Source of the DNA: Burkholderiales bacterium
GTDB taxonomy: Bacteria > Pseudomonadota > Gammaproteobacteria > Burkholderiales > Usitatibacteraceae
Length of the DNA: 64,000 nucleotides
NCBI GenBank assembly: GCA_019634955.1
Contig: JAHCAK010000001.1
Location: 62,001 to 126,000 of the forward strand
Direction: 5' to 3'
Part shown: positions 19,008 through 28,069 of the stretch, one piece after another
Layout: each line of letters begins with the position of its first letter
Position numbering within the stretch: the first letter of the stretch is position 1
Notes under the pieces: model-generated
Told to the model about the DNA's origin: nothing
The model's database searches: none
What the model saw: only the letters and a program-made list of their open reading frames with translations
Program-made: the position numbers and the translations under genes

Positions 19008-19013
19008 ATTATA
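19008..19013 (-). promoter_or_regulatory. -10 box for speD
   Basis: A perfect TATAAT on the minus strand overlaps the cbbR stop codon. It would give a speD leader of about 170 nt. No clear -35 is found at 16-18 nt. Confidence 0.4.
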
Positions 19014-20007
19014 GGCGATTCTGCACCCCGTATGCAGCTTTTTTCAAGGTTTTCCGGGGCTTGGGCTCGCCGTCGCCGCGCGCGGCCACCCCCGTGGTTT
19101 CCTCGATGAGCTTGGCGCCCTCGGCGGCGAGGAAGGCCCGGAAGCTCTCCGCCAGCGGCGACAGGCGCTTGCCCTTGCGGCTCACCACGTGCCAGTCGCG
19201 CGTGACGGGCGTGCCCACCACGTCCAGCCGCGCGAGCTTTCCCGCGGCGAGCTCCAGCCCCACGGTGTGAAGCGACAGGAACGCGAGCCCCATCCCGGCC
19301 ATCACCGCCTGCTTGATCGTCTCGTTGCTCGCGAGCTCCATGCTGGAGGCGGGCTTCACGCCGCGGTCGGCGAAGACGCGCTCCATCGACATGCGCGTGC
19401 CGGAGCCCGGCTCGCGGATGAGGAAGTTCTCGCCGGCGAGTCGCGTGAGGTCGAGGCGGCGCTTCGCCGCGAGCGGGTGGTCGGGGGCGGCGATGATGCC
19501 GTGCGGGTGCTTCGCGAAGGCGGTCGCCTCGACGTCCAGCCCGCGCGGCGGGCGGCCCATGATGGCGAGGTCCACCTGGTTCGCCTGCAGCGCCGCGATC
19601 ACCTCCTCGCGGTTCACCACCGAAAGCTTCACGGTGACGCCGGGGTGCCGGCGCGAGAACTCCGCGAGCAGGCGCGGCGCGAAGTACTTGGCCGTGCTCA
19701 CCACCGCGAGGTGCAGCCGCCCGCCGGACACCCCGCGGATCGCCGCGAGCGTGTCCTCGCAGTCCTTGAGGCCGCTCAGCAGCTCGAGCGCGAATCGCGC
19801 CACCTCCGCGCCGGCCTCGGTGAGGTGGATCTTCTTGCCCACCTGCTCGAAGAGCGGCAGCTCCGCCTGCGCCTCCAGCCCCTTCACCTGCATGGAGACG
19901 GCCGGCTGCGTGAGGTGCAGCTCCTCGGCCGCGCGCGAGAAGGAGAGGTGGCGCGCCACCGCCTCGAAGACCTTGAGCTGGCGCAGCGTGATGTGGCGAA
20001 GGGGCAT
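19009..20007 (-). CDS. cbbR: LysR-type regulator of the Calvin cycle genes
   Basis: A 332-residue LysR-family regulator. The N-terminal winged helix-turn-helix (residues about 6-64, TLRQLKVFEAVARHLSFSRAAEELHLTQPAVSMQVKGLE) is followed by the co-inducer domain. It is transcribed away from cbbQ, the arrangement typical of CbbR, which activates cbb operons in response to metabolites such as phosphoenolpyruvate, RuBP or NADPH depending on species. The 101-bp gap to cbbQ contains a LysR-like operator (20025-20062) that recurs before cbbL. The longer open frame upstream is noncoding. Confidence 0.9.
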   Translation of the reverse strand: MPLRHITLRQLKVFEAVARHLSFSRAAEELHLTQPAVSMQVKGLEAQAELPLFEQVGKKIHLTEAGAEVARFALELLSGLKDCEDTLAAIRGVSGGRLHLAVVSTAKYFAPRLLAEFSRRHPGVTVKLSVVNREEVIAALQANQVDLAIMGRPPRGLDVEATAFAKHPHGIIAAPDHPLAAKRRLDLTRLAGENFLIREPGSGTRMSMERVFADRGVKPASSMELASNETIKQAVMAGMGLAFLSLHTVGLELAAGKLARLDVVGTPVTRDWHVVSRKGKRLSPLAESFRAFLAAEGAKLIEETTGVAARGDGEPKPRKTLKKAAYGVQNRL

Positions 20008-20024
20008 GGCGGCCTCCGTGAAGC

Positions 20025-20062
20025 CTTATGGAAACGATAATTTTTCCTGAGTGTATCTTATG
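20025..20062 (+). promoter_or_regulatory. CbbR-type operator upstream of cbbQ
   Basis: CTTATGGAAACGATAA at 20025-20040 is an imperfect palindrome of the LysR kind (TTAT...ATAA), followed by CTTATG at 20057-20062, 32 nt after the start of the first box. The same layout recurs before cbbL at 23290-23327. It lies in the divergent cbbR-cbbQ gap, as expected for autoregulation and activation. Confidence 0.7.
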
Positions 20063-20108
20063 GGCGATCGGGGCCAGACTGGCCGCATCCCCCGTCCGGA
20101 GCCCCGCC

Positions 20109-20933
20109 ATGAACGCCCCCGAGCCCGTCGCGGCCGACCCGCTGGCCGCCCACCGCATCGCCGCCGCGCCCTGGTACCGCCCCGTCGCCGACGAGATCGC
20201 CCTCTTCGAGGCCGCCTGGCAGGCGCGCATGCCGATGATGCTCAAGGGCCCGACGGGCTGCGGCAAGACCCGCTTCGTCGAGCACATGGCGTGGAAGCTC
20301 GGCAAGCCCCTCGTGACGGTCGCCTGCAACGAGGACATGACGGCCGCCGACCTCGTGGGCCGCTACCTGCTGGACGCGAGCGGCACGCGCTGGCAGGACG
20401 GCCCGCTCGCCCTCGCCGCGCGCCACGGCGCCCTCTGCTACCTCGACGAGGTGGTCGAGGCGCGCCAGGACACGACCGTCGTGATCCACCCGCTCACCGA
20501 CACGCGCCGCGCCCTGCCGCTGGAGAAGAAGGGGGAGCTCCTTCACGCCCACCCCGACTTCCTGCTCGTGATCTCCTACAACCCGGGCTACCAGAGCGTG
20601 ATGAAGGACCTGAAGCCCTCCACGAAGCAGCGCTTCGGCGCGCTCGACTTCGGCTACCCGGCACACGAGGTCGAGGCCGAGATCGTCGCGCACGAGGCCG
20701 GCGTCGACCCGGCGGTCGCCTCGAAGCTGGTGAGCGTCGCCGAGCGGGCGAGGAACCTCAAGGGCCACGGCCTCGACGAGGGGATCTCCACCCGCATGCT
20801 GGTGCACGCGGGCTCCCTCATGGCGCGCGGCGTGGAGGCCGTCGCCGCCTGCCGGGTGGCCCTCGTGCGGCCCATCACCGACGACCCCGACATGCGCGAC
20901 GCGCTCGACGCCGCGGTCACCACCTACTTCTGA
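20109..20933 (+). CDS. cbbQ: Rubisco activase AAA+ subunit CbbQ
   Basis: A 274-residue MoxR-class AAA+ ATPase. Walker A is GPTGCGKT (residues 47-54) and Walker B is LCYLDEV (about 113-119); [22 protein letters not shown] is characteristic of CbbQ/NorQ. With CbbO it forms an activase that uses ATP to remove inhibitory sugar phosphates from rubisco. The ATG at 20109 follows CGGAG; an upstream in-frame ATG would overlap the operator. The gene lies first in the operon, before cbbL, rather than after cbbLS. Confidence 0.93.
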   Translation: MNAPEPVAADPLAAHRIAAAPWYRPVADEIALFEAAWQARMPMMLKGPTGCGKTRFVEHMAWKLGKPLVTVACNEDMTAADLVGRYLLDASGTRWQDGPLALAARHGALCYLDEVVEARQDTTVVIHPLTDTRRALPLEKKGELLHAHPDFLLVISYNPGYQSVMKDLKPSTKQRFGALDFGYPAHEVEAEIVAHEAGVDPAVASKLVSVAERARNLKGHGLDEGISTRMLVHAGSLMARGVEAVAACRVALVRPITDDPDMRDALDAAVTTYF

Positions 20934-20955
20934 ACCGCGCCGCGGAGAGCCTGCC

Positions 20956-23268
20956 GTGGCCGTGAACCTCGACGAGCGCCGCGAGCTGCTCGAGGACCTG
21001 GGTCCCCACGCGGCCGACCTGCTGCGCGCTGCCTGGCAGGAGGCTTCGCGCGCCTTCTCGCCGCGCGGGCTCGAGGCCTTCCTCGACGGCGCCGTGGCGA
21101 TGCACGCCCTCGGGCGCGGGGCCGAGCCGGTGGCGGCCTGGGTCCGGGCCGCGCCGGCCGTCGCGCGCGAGGCCGGCGAGGAAGCGGCGGCGGAGCTGCG
21201 CCACGCCGCGCTCGCGCTCGCCTCCAAGACGAGCGGCACCGTCATCGCGGCGACACTCTCGGCCGCCCCCACGGCCGCGCGGCGGCTGGCGGACGCGGAG
21301 CTCTTCCGGGGCTGGCTCGCCCTCGTGGCGCAGCTCGCGGCGCAGGCTCCGCGCGGGGTGCGCCCGATGCTCGAGAATCTCGACCGGCTGCTAGCCGTCC
21401 TCACGCTGGGCGGCCTGCGCCGCTGGGCGCAGTGGGGCGCACGGGCGCATGCGACCGACTTCGCCGCGCAGGAGCGCTACTTCGCGCTCGCGAGCCCCGA
21501 CTCGGCCGCCATCCTGCAGCAGGAACGCAAGGGCACGCTCCTCGTGGACGCGCACCGCCGGCTCTCGGCCTACCTGCGCGCGCTTTGGGGCCGCGATTTC
21601 TGGCTGCGCCCGGCCGGCGGCGAAAGCGAGGCGGCGCGGCCCTTCATCGAGGACTGGACCATCCACCTTCCGGACGCGCTGGACGACGCGCCCGAGGCCA
21701 CCGGGCTCGAGCTCTACCGGGCGATGGCCGCGCACGCGGCGGCGCACCTGGCGTACACGCGCGAGGCGCTTTCCGCCGAAGGCCTCACGCCCCTTCAGGC
21801 CGCGGCCGTCGGCGCGATCGAGGACGCCCGCGTGGAGTGGCTCGCCGCCCGCGATTTCCCCGGCCTCGCGACCCTCTGGGCGCGGCTGCACCGCGCCACG
21901 CCCGCCGACGAGGGCCGCGTCGGCGCGATCCTCGACCGCATCGCCCGCGCGCTCGCCGACCCTTCCTACGCCGACCCCGATCCCATCGTCGCCGCAGCAC
22001 GCCGCCATTGGGCCGAATGCGCATTGCCGCGCGAGTCCAACCGCGTATCGTGGGAAGTCGGCGTGGCCGTCGCGAACGAGATCGCGCGGCTGCGCCTGCC
22101 CTTCCATCCGCGCGAGGATTCGGGGGCCGTGCCCTACCGGGACGACAACCGGTACCTGTGGTCCTTCGACGAGGCGGACGCCCTCGCCGGGGCGGCGCCG
22201 TGGCAGGAGCGGCAGGTTCGCCGGCGCGTGAGCCTCATGGAATTCGTGAACGAGGTCGACGCCGAGGGCGCCGGCGACGACGCGCAGGAAGTGTGGACGC
22301 TTTCGACCGAGCTCTTCCCCTACGAGGAGGACGGCCGCAGCTGGAACGCGCGCGAGGGCCGGCCGCCGGCGCCCGAGCCGGTGCGCTACCCCGAGTGGGA
22401 CTACCGCCTGCAGGTCGACCGCCCCGACTGGTGCACCGTGGTCGAGGGCCGCGCCGCGGCCGGCGACGCCGCCGTGGTCGACGCGCTGGTGGCCGCCAAC
22501 AAGCCGCTGGCGCAGCGCCTTCGCCGCCTCATCGAGGCGCTGCAGCCCGAGGGCGTGCAGCGCCTGCGCCGCCAGGAGGAAGGCGACGACCTCGACCTGG
22601 AGGCGGCGGTGCGCGCCGCCGTCGACCTCCGCCTCGGCGCCACGCCCGACACGCGCGTGCACCGCCGCAACGTGCGACGCACGCGCGACCTCGCCGTCCT
22701 CTTCCTGCTGGACCTGTCGCAGTCCACCAACGAGCGCGTGCACGGCGGCCGGTCGACGGTGCTCGACCTCACGCGCGAGGCGACGGCGCTGCTGGCCGAC
22801 GCCATGGCGGGGCTGGGCGACCCCTTCGCCATCCACGGCTTCTGCTCCAACGGCCGCCACGAGGTGGGCTACACGCGGTTCAAGGATTTCGAGGAGCCCC
22901 ACGGGGCCGCCTCGCGCGCGCGGCTCGCGGCGATGAAAGGCGAGCTCTCCACGCGCATGGGCGCGGCGATGCGCCACGCGGGCGCCCTCCTCGCCCGCCG
23001 CCCGGAGAGGAAGCGCCTGCTGGTCGTGCTGACCGACGGCGCGCCCTCCGACGTCGACGTGCGCGACCCCGGCTACCTGCGCGCGGACGCGAGGAAGGCC
23101 GTGGAAGCCCTGGCTCGCGACGGCATCGCCGCCTTCTGCGTGAGCCTGGACGCGCAGGCCGACGACTGGGTGCGCCGCATCTTCGGCGCCGGCCGCTACG
23201 CCGTCGTCGACCGCGTCGAGCGCCTGCCCGAGCGCCTGCCGATGCTCGCCCTCGGCCTGCTGCGCTGA
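20956..23268 (+). CDS. cbbO: Rubisco activase adaptor CbbO (VWA domain)
   Basis: A 770-residue protein whose C-terminal region (about 580-765) is a von Willebrand A domain with MIDAS residues D586-L-S588-Q-S590 and a later TDG (about D694). In the family CbbO binds a CbbQ hexamer and docks it on rubisco through the VWA domain. The long N-terminal part is alpha-helical and low in recognisable motifs. The start is GTG at 20956, 23 nt after cbbQ. The gap to cbbL carries a second CbbR operator. Confidence 0.92.
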   Translation: MAVNLDERRELLEDLGPHAADLLRAAWQEASRAFSPRGLEAFLDGAVAMHALGRGAEPVAAWVRAAPAVAREAGEEAAAELRHAALALASKTSGTVIAATLSAAPTAARRLADAELFRGWLALVAQLAAQAPRGVRPMLENLDRLLAVLTLGGLRRWAQWGARAHATDFAAQERYFALASPDSAAILQQERKGTLLVDAHRRLSAYLRALWGRDFWLRPAGGESEAARPFIEDWTIHLPDALDDAPEATGLELYRAMAAHAAAHLAYTREALSAEGLTPLQAAAVGAIEDARVEWLAARDFPGLATLWARLHRATPADEGRVGAILDRIARALADPSYADPDPIVAAARRHWAECALPRESNRVSWEVGVAVANEIARLRLPFHPREDSGAVPYRDDNRYLWSFDEADALAGAAPWQERQVRRRVSLMEFVNEVDAEGAGDDAQEVWTLSTELFPYEEDGRSWNAREGRPPAPEPVRYPEWDYRLQVDRPDWCTVVEGRAAAGDAAVVDALVAANKPLAQRLRRLIEALQPEGVQRLRRQEEGDDLDLEAAVRAAVDLRLGATPDTRVHRRNVRRTRDLAVLFLLDLSQSTNERVHGGRSTVLDLTREATALLADAMAGLGDPFAIHGFCSNGRHEVGYTRFKDFEEPHGAASRARLAAMKGELSTRMGAAMRHAGALLARRPERKRLLVVLTDGAPSDVDVRDPGYLRADARKAVEALARDGIAAFCVSLDAQADDWVRRIFGAGRYAVVDRVERLPERLPMLALGLLR

Positions 23269-23289
23269 CCCGCGGGCAATCAGGCAAAC

Positions 23290-23327
23290 CTTATGGAAAT
23301 GATAAACAAGCGTGACTATCCCTTATG
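23290..23327 (+). promoter_or_regulatory. CbbR-type operator upstream of cbbL
   Basis: CTTATGGAAATGATAA at 23290-23305 matches the box before cbbQ in 15 of 16 positions, and CTTATG at 23322-23327 again starts 32 nt later. It sits 52-89 nt before the cbbL ATG, with a TTAAAT (23339-23344) as a possible -10. This indicates a second, internal CbbR-controlled promoter driving cbbLS. Confidence 0.7.
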
Positions 23328-23378
23328 AAAGGGAGCGCTTAAATTGACCCCAGACCGCACCCACCCGAGGAGCCCCGA

Positions 23379-24806
23379 ATGAAGCCAGCCGCCAAGGCCT
23401 ACAGCGCCGGCGTGAAGGAATACCGCCACACCTACTGGGAGCCGCACTACGACGTCAAGGACACCGACATCCTGGCGTGCTTCAAGATCACGCCCCAGCC
23501 CGGCGTGGACCGCGAGGAGGCCGCCGCCGCGGTCGCCGCCGAGTCCTCGACCGGCACCTGGACCACGGTGTGGACGGACCTCCTCACCGACCTCGACCAC
23601 TACAAGGGCCGCGCCTACCGCATCGAGGACGTGCCCGGAGACGACACCTGCTTCTACGCGTTCGTCGCCTATCCCATCGACCTCTTCGAGGAAGGGTCGG
23701 TCGTGAACGTGTTCACCTCGCTCGTGGGCAACGTCTTCGGCTTCAAGGCCATCCGGGCGCTGCGCCTGGAGGACGTGCGCTTCCCCATCGCCTACGTGAT
23801 GACCTGCGGCGGCCCGCCCCACGGCATCCAGGTCGAGCGCGACAAGATGGACAAGTACGGGCGCCCGCTGCTGGGCTGCACCATCAAGCCCAAGCTGGGG
23901 CTCTCGGCCAAGAACTACGGCCGCGCCGTCTACGAGTGCCTGCGCGGGGGCCTCGACTTCACGAAGGACGACGAGAACGTGAACTCGCAGCCCTTCATGC
24001 GGTGGCGCGACCGCTTCGGCTTCGTGGCCGAGGCCATCCGCAAGGCCGAGGCCGAGACGGGCGAGAGGAAGGGCCACTACCTCAACGTCACCGCCCCCAC
24101 GCCCGAGGAGATGTACAAGCGCGCCGAGTTCGCCAAGGAGCTCGGCATGCCGATCATCATGCACGACTTCCTCACCGGTGGCTTCTGCGCCAACACGGGC
24201 CTGGCCAACTGGTGCCGCGACAACGGCATGCTGCTGCACATCCACCGCGCCATGCACGCCGTGCTCGACCGCAACCGCCACCACGGCATCCACTTCCGCG
24301 TCCTCACCAAGGCGCTGAGGCTTTCGGGCGGCGACCACCTGCACACCGGCACCGTGGTCGGCAAGCTCGAGGGCGACCGCCAGTCGACGCTGGGCTGGAT
24401 CGACCTCCTGCGCGAACGCTACGTGAAGGAGGACCGCTCGCGCGGCATCTTCTTCGACCAGGACTGGGGCTCCATGCCCGGCGCCTTCGCGGTGGCCTCC
24501 GGGGGCATCCACGTCTGGCACATGCCGGCGCTGCTCGCCATCTTCGGCGACGACGCGGTGCTGCAGTTCGGCGGCGGCACGCTCGGCCACCCCTGGGGCA
24601 ACGCGGCCGGCGCCGCCGCCAACCGCGTGGCGCTGGAAGCCTGCGTGGAGGCGAGGAACGCCGGCCGCCAGGTCGAGAAGGAAGGCAAGGAGATCCTCAC
24701 CCAGGCCGCGCGGTCGAGCCCCGAGCTCAAGATCGCGATGGAGACCTGGAAGGAGATCAAGTTCGAGTTCGACGTCGTCGACAAGCTCGACGTCGCCCAC
24801 GCCTAG
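23379..24806 (+). CDS. cbbL: Ribulose-bisphosphate carboxylase large chain, form I
   Basis: A 475-residue rubisco large subunit that fixes CO2 on ribulose 1,5-bisphosphate. Key residues are intact: K170 in TIKPKLG, the carbamylated K196 with D198/E199 in [18 protein letters not shown], and loop 6 [11 protein letters not shown]. The sequence resembles green-type form IA of proteobacteria rather than red-type or form II. Association with cbbQ/cbbO and the absence of carboxysome genes in the window favour a cytosolic, CbbQO-activated enzyme. GAGGAG lies just before the ATG. Confidence 0.97.
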   Translation: MKPAAKAYSAGVKEYRHTYWEPHYDVKDTDILACFKITPQPGVDREEAAAAVAAESSTGTWTTVWTDLLTDLDHYKGRAYRIEDVPGDDTCFYAFVAYPIDLFEEGSVVNVFTSLVGNVFGFKAIRALRLEDVRFPIAYVMTCGGPPHGIQVERDKMDKYGRPLLGCTIKPKLGLSAKNYGRAVYECLRGGLDFTKDDENVNSQPFMRWRDRFGFVAEAIRKAEAETGERKGHYLNVTAPTPEEMYKRAEFAKELGMPIIMHDFLTGGFCANTGLANWCRDNGMLLHIHRAMHAVLDRNRHHGIHFRVLTKALRLSGGDHLHTGTVVGKLEGDRQSTLGWIDLLRERYVKEDRSRGIFFDQDWGSMPGAFAVASGGIHVWHMPALLAIFGDDAVLQFGGGTLGHPWGNAAGAAANRVALEACVEARNAGRQVEKEGKEILTQAARSSPELKIAMETWKEIKFEFDVVDKLDVAHA

Positions 24807-24826
24807 CGCCCGCGAAGGAGCACACG

Positions 24827-25183
24827 ATGAGCACGATGCAGGACTACCACTCCCGGCTGTCGGACCCCGCCAGCCGCAAGTTCGGGACCTTCTCCTACCT
24901 GCCGCCGATGCCGGCGCAGGCGATCCGCAAGCAGGTCGAGTACCTCGTCGCCCAGGGCTGGTCGCCCGCAATCGAGCACACCGAGCCCGCGCACGCTTTC
25001 AGCTGCTACTGGTACATGTGGAAGCTGCCGATGTTCGGCGAGACGAGCGTCGAGAAGGTGCTCGCCGAGGCCGAGGCCTGCCACAAGGCCAACCCCGGCA
25101 ACCACGTGCGGCTCGTGGGCTACGACAAGCTTCGCCAGACGCAGGGCACGGCGATGGTCATCTACCGCGGCAACGCCGTGTAG
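24827..25183 (+). CDS. cbbS: Ribulose-bisphosphate carboxylase small chain
   Basis: A 118-residue small subunit for the form I L8S8 enzyme. Conserved phrases include [31 protein letters not shown] and [18 protein letters not shown] lies 7 nt before the ATG at 24827; a second ATG nine bases later is less well placed. The gene starts 20 nt after cbbL. Confidence 0.96.
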   Translation: MSTMQDYHSRLSDPASRKFGTFSYLPPMPAQAIRKQVEYLVAQGWSPAIEHTEPAHAFSCYWYMWKLPMFGETSVEKVLAEAEACHKANPGNHVRLVGYDKLRQTQGTAMVIYRGNAV

Positions 25184-25193
25184 GGCCGCCGCC

Positions 25194-25967
25194 ATGGCGA
25201 TCGCCGCCCTGCTCTTCGACGTCGACGGCACGCTCGCCGACACCGAGGAAACCCACCGCCAGGCCTTCAACGCGGCCTTCCTCGAGTTCCGCCTGCCGTA
25301 CGCGTGGAGCGCCGACGAGTACGAGGTGCTGCTGAACGTCTCGGGCGGCAAGGAGCGCCTCGCGCACTACTTCGAGGGCCTTCCCGCCCCGCGCGCCGAG
25401 AAGGACCGCCTGCTCGCCAACGTGGCGGGCCTGCACCGCGTGAAGACCGAGCGTTACGCGGAGCTCGTCGCGAGCGGCGGCTCGCCGCTGCGCCCGGGCG
25501 TGAAGCGCCTCGTGGGCGAGGCGCTGGCCGCGGGCGTGAAGGTCGGCATCGCTTCCACCACGACCTCGGCCAACGTCGCGGCGCTCCTCGACGCGGAGCT
25601 GGGCCGCAATGCCCACCAGCGCTTCGCCGTGATCGCCTGCGGCGACGTCGTGCCTGCCAAGAAGCCTGCCCCGGACATCTACCGCCTCGCCCTCTCGACG
25701 CTGGGCCTATCGCCCGCGCAGGCCGTCGCCTTCGAGGACTCGGCCAACGGGCTCGCGAGCGCCAAGGCGGCGGGGCTCTTCACCGTGGTCACGCCCACGC
25801 GCTGGACGGCGAGCCAGGACTTCGGCGAGGCGGACCTCACGCTCCCGCACCTGGGCGACCCGGAGGCGCCGCTCGACGCGGCCGCCGCCGCGCGCGCCGG
25901 CGGCGCCTTCCTCACCCTGGATGCGCTCGCGCGGCTGCATGCCGGCGCGGCGAGGCAGGCGGCCTGA
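25194..25967 (+). CDS. cbbY: CbbY-type HAD phosphatase
   Basis: A 257-residue HAD-superfamily phosphatase. The nucleophile motif is [18 protein letters not shown], motif II is IASTTTS, the lysine is in [10 protein letters not shown] and motif IV is FEDSANG. CbbY proteins in cbb operons hydrolyse xylulose 1,5-bisphosphate, a rubisco misfire inhibitor released by the activase. This fits its place directly after cbbS and with cbbQO in the same operon. Phosphoglycolate phosphatase (CbbZ) is a less likely alternative. Confidence 0.87.
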   Translation: MAIAALLFDVDGTLADTEETHRQAFNAAFLEFRLPYAWSADEYEVLLNVSGGKERLAHYFEGLPAPRAEKDRLLANVAGLHRVKTERYAELVASGGSPLRPGVKRLVGEALAAGVKVGIASTTTSANVAALLDAELGRNAHQRFAVIACGDVVPAKKPAPDIYRLALSTLGLSPAQAVAFEDSANGLASAKAAGLFTVVTPTRWTASQDFGEADLTLPHLGDPEAPLDAAAAARAGGAFLTLDALARLHAGAARQAA

Positions 25968-26022
25968 GCCCGACACACGATTCGAAGCGGGCGCGAAGAC
26001 CCGCCACCTCCGGAGCGAGACG

Positions 26023-27114
26023 ATGAAGCAGACGATCCAGGTAGAGACCCGGCCCACGATCACCGAGTTCCTGCTGCGCGAGCAACGCAAGGCGACGGCG
26101 GCCACGGGCGCCTTCACGGCCGTGATCAACAACGTGCGCCTCGCCTGCAAGCGCATCGCCCACGCGGTGGGCCAGGGCGCGCTCTCGGGCGCGGGCGGCA
26201 CGGCGGGCTCGCAGAACGTCCAGGGCGAGACGCAGATGCAGCTCGACGTGCTCGCCGACGAGATCTTCGTGCGCACCAACGAGTGGAGCGGCACGCTCGC
26301 CGGCCTCGTCTCGGAGGAGCGCGACGACCCGGTGCAGATCCCCGAGGAGCACCCGCGCGGGCGCTACCTCCTCGTCTACGACCCGCTCGACGGCTCCTCC
26401 AACATCGACGTGAACGTCTCCGTGGGGAGCATCTTCTCCGTGCTGCGCTGCCCCGAGGGCGTCACGGAGCCGCGCGCGAAGGACTTCCTGCAGCCCGGCA
26501 CGCGGCAGGTGGCCGCGGGCTACGCGATCTACGGCCCGACCACGATGCTCGTGCTCACGCTGGGCCGCGGCACCCACGGCTTCACGCTCGACCGCAACAT
26601 GGGGGAATTCATCCTCACCCACCCGGACATGACGATCCCCGCCGCGACGCGGGAGTTCGCCATCAACGCCTCCAACGAGCGCTTCTGGGAGCCGCCCGTG
26701 CGCCGCTACGTGGCCGAGTGCGTGCAGGGCAAGGCCGGCCCGCGTGGCGCCGACTTCAACATGCGCTGGATCGCCTCCATGGTGGCCGAGGTGCACCGCA
26801 TCCTCGTGCGCGGCGGGCTCTTCATGTACCCGCGCGACACCAAGGACCCCTCCAAGCCCGGGCGCCTTCGCCTGATGTACGAGGCCAACCCCATGGCGAT
26901 GATCGTCGAGCAGGCGGGCGGCGCGGCCTCCACGGGGCGCGGCCGCATCCTCGAGCTCGAGCCCACGTCGCTGCACCAGCGCGTGCCCGTGATCCTCGGA
27001 TCCCGCGACGAGGTCTCGCGCATCGAGGCCTATCATCACGACCACGACGCGGGGGTGTCGCCGCCCACGCCGCCGCCGCTCTTCGGCGAGCGCTCGCTCT
27101 TCACCAAGGCCTGA
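26023..27114 (+). CDS. cbbF: Fructose-1,6-bisphosphatase class I
   Basis: A 363-residue Mg-dependent enzyme that removes the C1 phosphate of fructose 1,6-bisphosphate; in autotrophs it may also act on sedoheptulose 1,7-bisphosphate. Metal and catalytic motifs include [21 protein letters not shown] and [15 protein letters not shown]. The ATG at 26023 is favoured by CGGAG upstream and by the family's usual N-terminus. It lies between cbbY and cbbP, as in many cbb operons. Confidence 0.94.
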   Translation: MKQTIQVETRPTITEFLLREQRKATAATGAFTAVINNVRLACKRIAHAVGQGALSGAGGTAGSQNVQGETQMQLDVLADEIFVRTNEWSGTLAGLVSEERDDPVQIPEEHPRGRYLLVYDPLDGSSNIDVNVSVGSIFSVLRCPEGVTEPRAKDFLQPGTRQVAAGYAIYGPTTMLVLTLGRGTHGFTLDRNMGEFILTHPDMTIPAATREFAINASNERFWEPPVRRYVAECVQGKAGPRGADFNMRWIASMVAEVHRILVRGGLFMYPRDTKDPSKPGRLRLMYEANPMAMIVEQAGGAASTGRGRILELEPTSLHQRVPVILGSRDEVSRIEAYHHDHDAGVSPPTPPPLFGERSLFTKA

Positions 27115-27144
27115 CGAAGCCGCCCCCCCAGGAGGAAGCCCCCG

Positions 27145-28026
27145 ATGTCCGCGAAGCACCCCATCATCGCCATCACCGGCTCGTCCGGGGCCGGCACCAC
27201 GTCCGTCATGCGCACGTTCGAGCAGATCTTCCGGCGCGAGAGCGTGAACGCGGCCTTCATCGAGGGCGACAGCTTCCACCGCTACGACCGCGCCGAGATG
27301 AAGGCGAAGATGGCCGAGGCGCTCGCCGCCGGCAACCGCCACTTCAGCCACTTCGGGCCCGATTCCAACCTCTTCGCCGAGCTGGAGGAGCTCTTCCGCA
27401 CCTATGCGGAGACGGGGCGCGGGCGCCATCGCAAGTACCTGCACGACGAGCGCGAAGCGGCGCCCCACAAGCAGCCGCCCGGCACCTTCACGCCCTGGGA
27501 GGACCTGCCGGCCGACACCGACCTCCTCTTCTACGAGGGGCTGCACGGCGCGGTGGCGGGCGAGGGCTTCGACGTCGCGAAGCATCCGGACCTCCTCATC
27601 GGCGTGGTGCCCGTGATCAACCTCGAGTGGATCCAGAAGCTGCACCGCGACCGCTCGATGCGCGGCTACTCGACGGAGGCCGTGACCGACACGATCCTCC
27701 GGCGCATGCCCGACTACATCAACTACATCACGCCGCAGTTCTCGCGCACGCACATCAACTTCCAGCGCGTGCCGACGGTGGACACCTCCAACCCCTTCGT
27801 CGCGCGCTTCATCCCGACGCCCGACGAGAGCTTCCTCGTGATCCGCTTCGCCAACCCGCGCGGCATCGACTTCCCGTACCTGCTGTCGATGCTGCACGAC
27901 TCCTTCATGTCTCGCGCCAACACCATCGTCGTGCCCGGCGGCAAGATGGACCTCGCCATGCAGACCATCCTCACGCCCATGATCTGGCGCCTCATGGAGA
28001 GAAAGAAGCAGGCCGGCGCCCGCTAG
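27145..28026 (+). CDS. cbbP: Phosphoribulokinase
   Basis: A 293-residue kinase that phosphorylates ribulose 5-phosphate to the rubisco substrate RuBP, a step specific to the Calvin cycle. The P-loop is GSSGAGTTS (residues 12-20), followed by [12 protein letters not shown] and YEGLHGAV. Size and sequence fit the proteobacterial class I octameric enzyme, which is usually activated by NADH. It follows cbbF by 30 nt with AGGAGGA at the ribosome site. Confidence 0.95.
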   Translation: MSAKHPIIAITGSSGAGTTSVMRTFEQIFRRESVNAAFIEGDSFHRYDRAEMKAKMAEALAAGNRHFSHFGPDSNLFAELEELFRTYAETGRGRHRKYLHDEREAAPHKQPPGTFTPWEDLPADTDLLFYEGLHGAVAGEGFDVAKHPDLLIGVVPVINLEWIQKLHRDRSMRGYSTEAVTDTILRRMPDYINYITPQFSRTHINFQRVPTVDTSNPFVARFIPTPDESFLVIRFANPRGIDFPYLLSMLHDSFMSRANTIVVPGGKMDLAMQTILTPMIWRLMERKKQAGAR

Positions 28027-28050
28027 CGGCGGCCCGCCTCCCGCATCCGA

Positions 28051-28056
28051 TAAAAT
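28051..28056 (+). promoter_or_regulatory. Putative -10 for tkt
   Basis: TAAAAT within GATAAAAT, 13 nt before the ATG at 28070. The same GATAAAAT octamer occurs before fba, and TTAAAAT before gap, suggesting extra internal promoters in the operon. No consensus -35 is seen. Confidence 0.4.
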
Positions 28057-28069
28057 AGGGACCCCCCAC

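Noticed and set aside
23341-23360. AAATTGACCCCAGACC before cbbL as a remnant of a REP-like repeat
   Set aside because: Only a half-site resembling such repeats from memory; no inverted partner nearby.
20109-25183. Carboxysome association of the rubisco
   Set aside because: No shell, CsoS2 or carbonic anhydrase genes are present; cbbQ/cbbO and CbbY point to a cytosolic enzyme.
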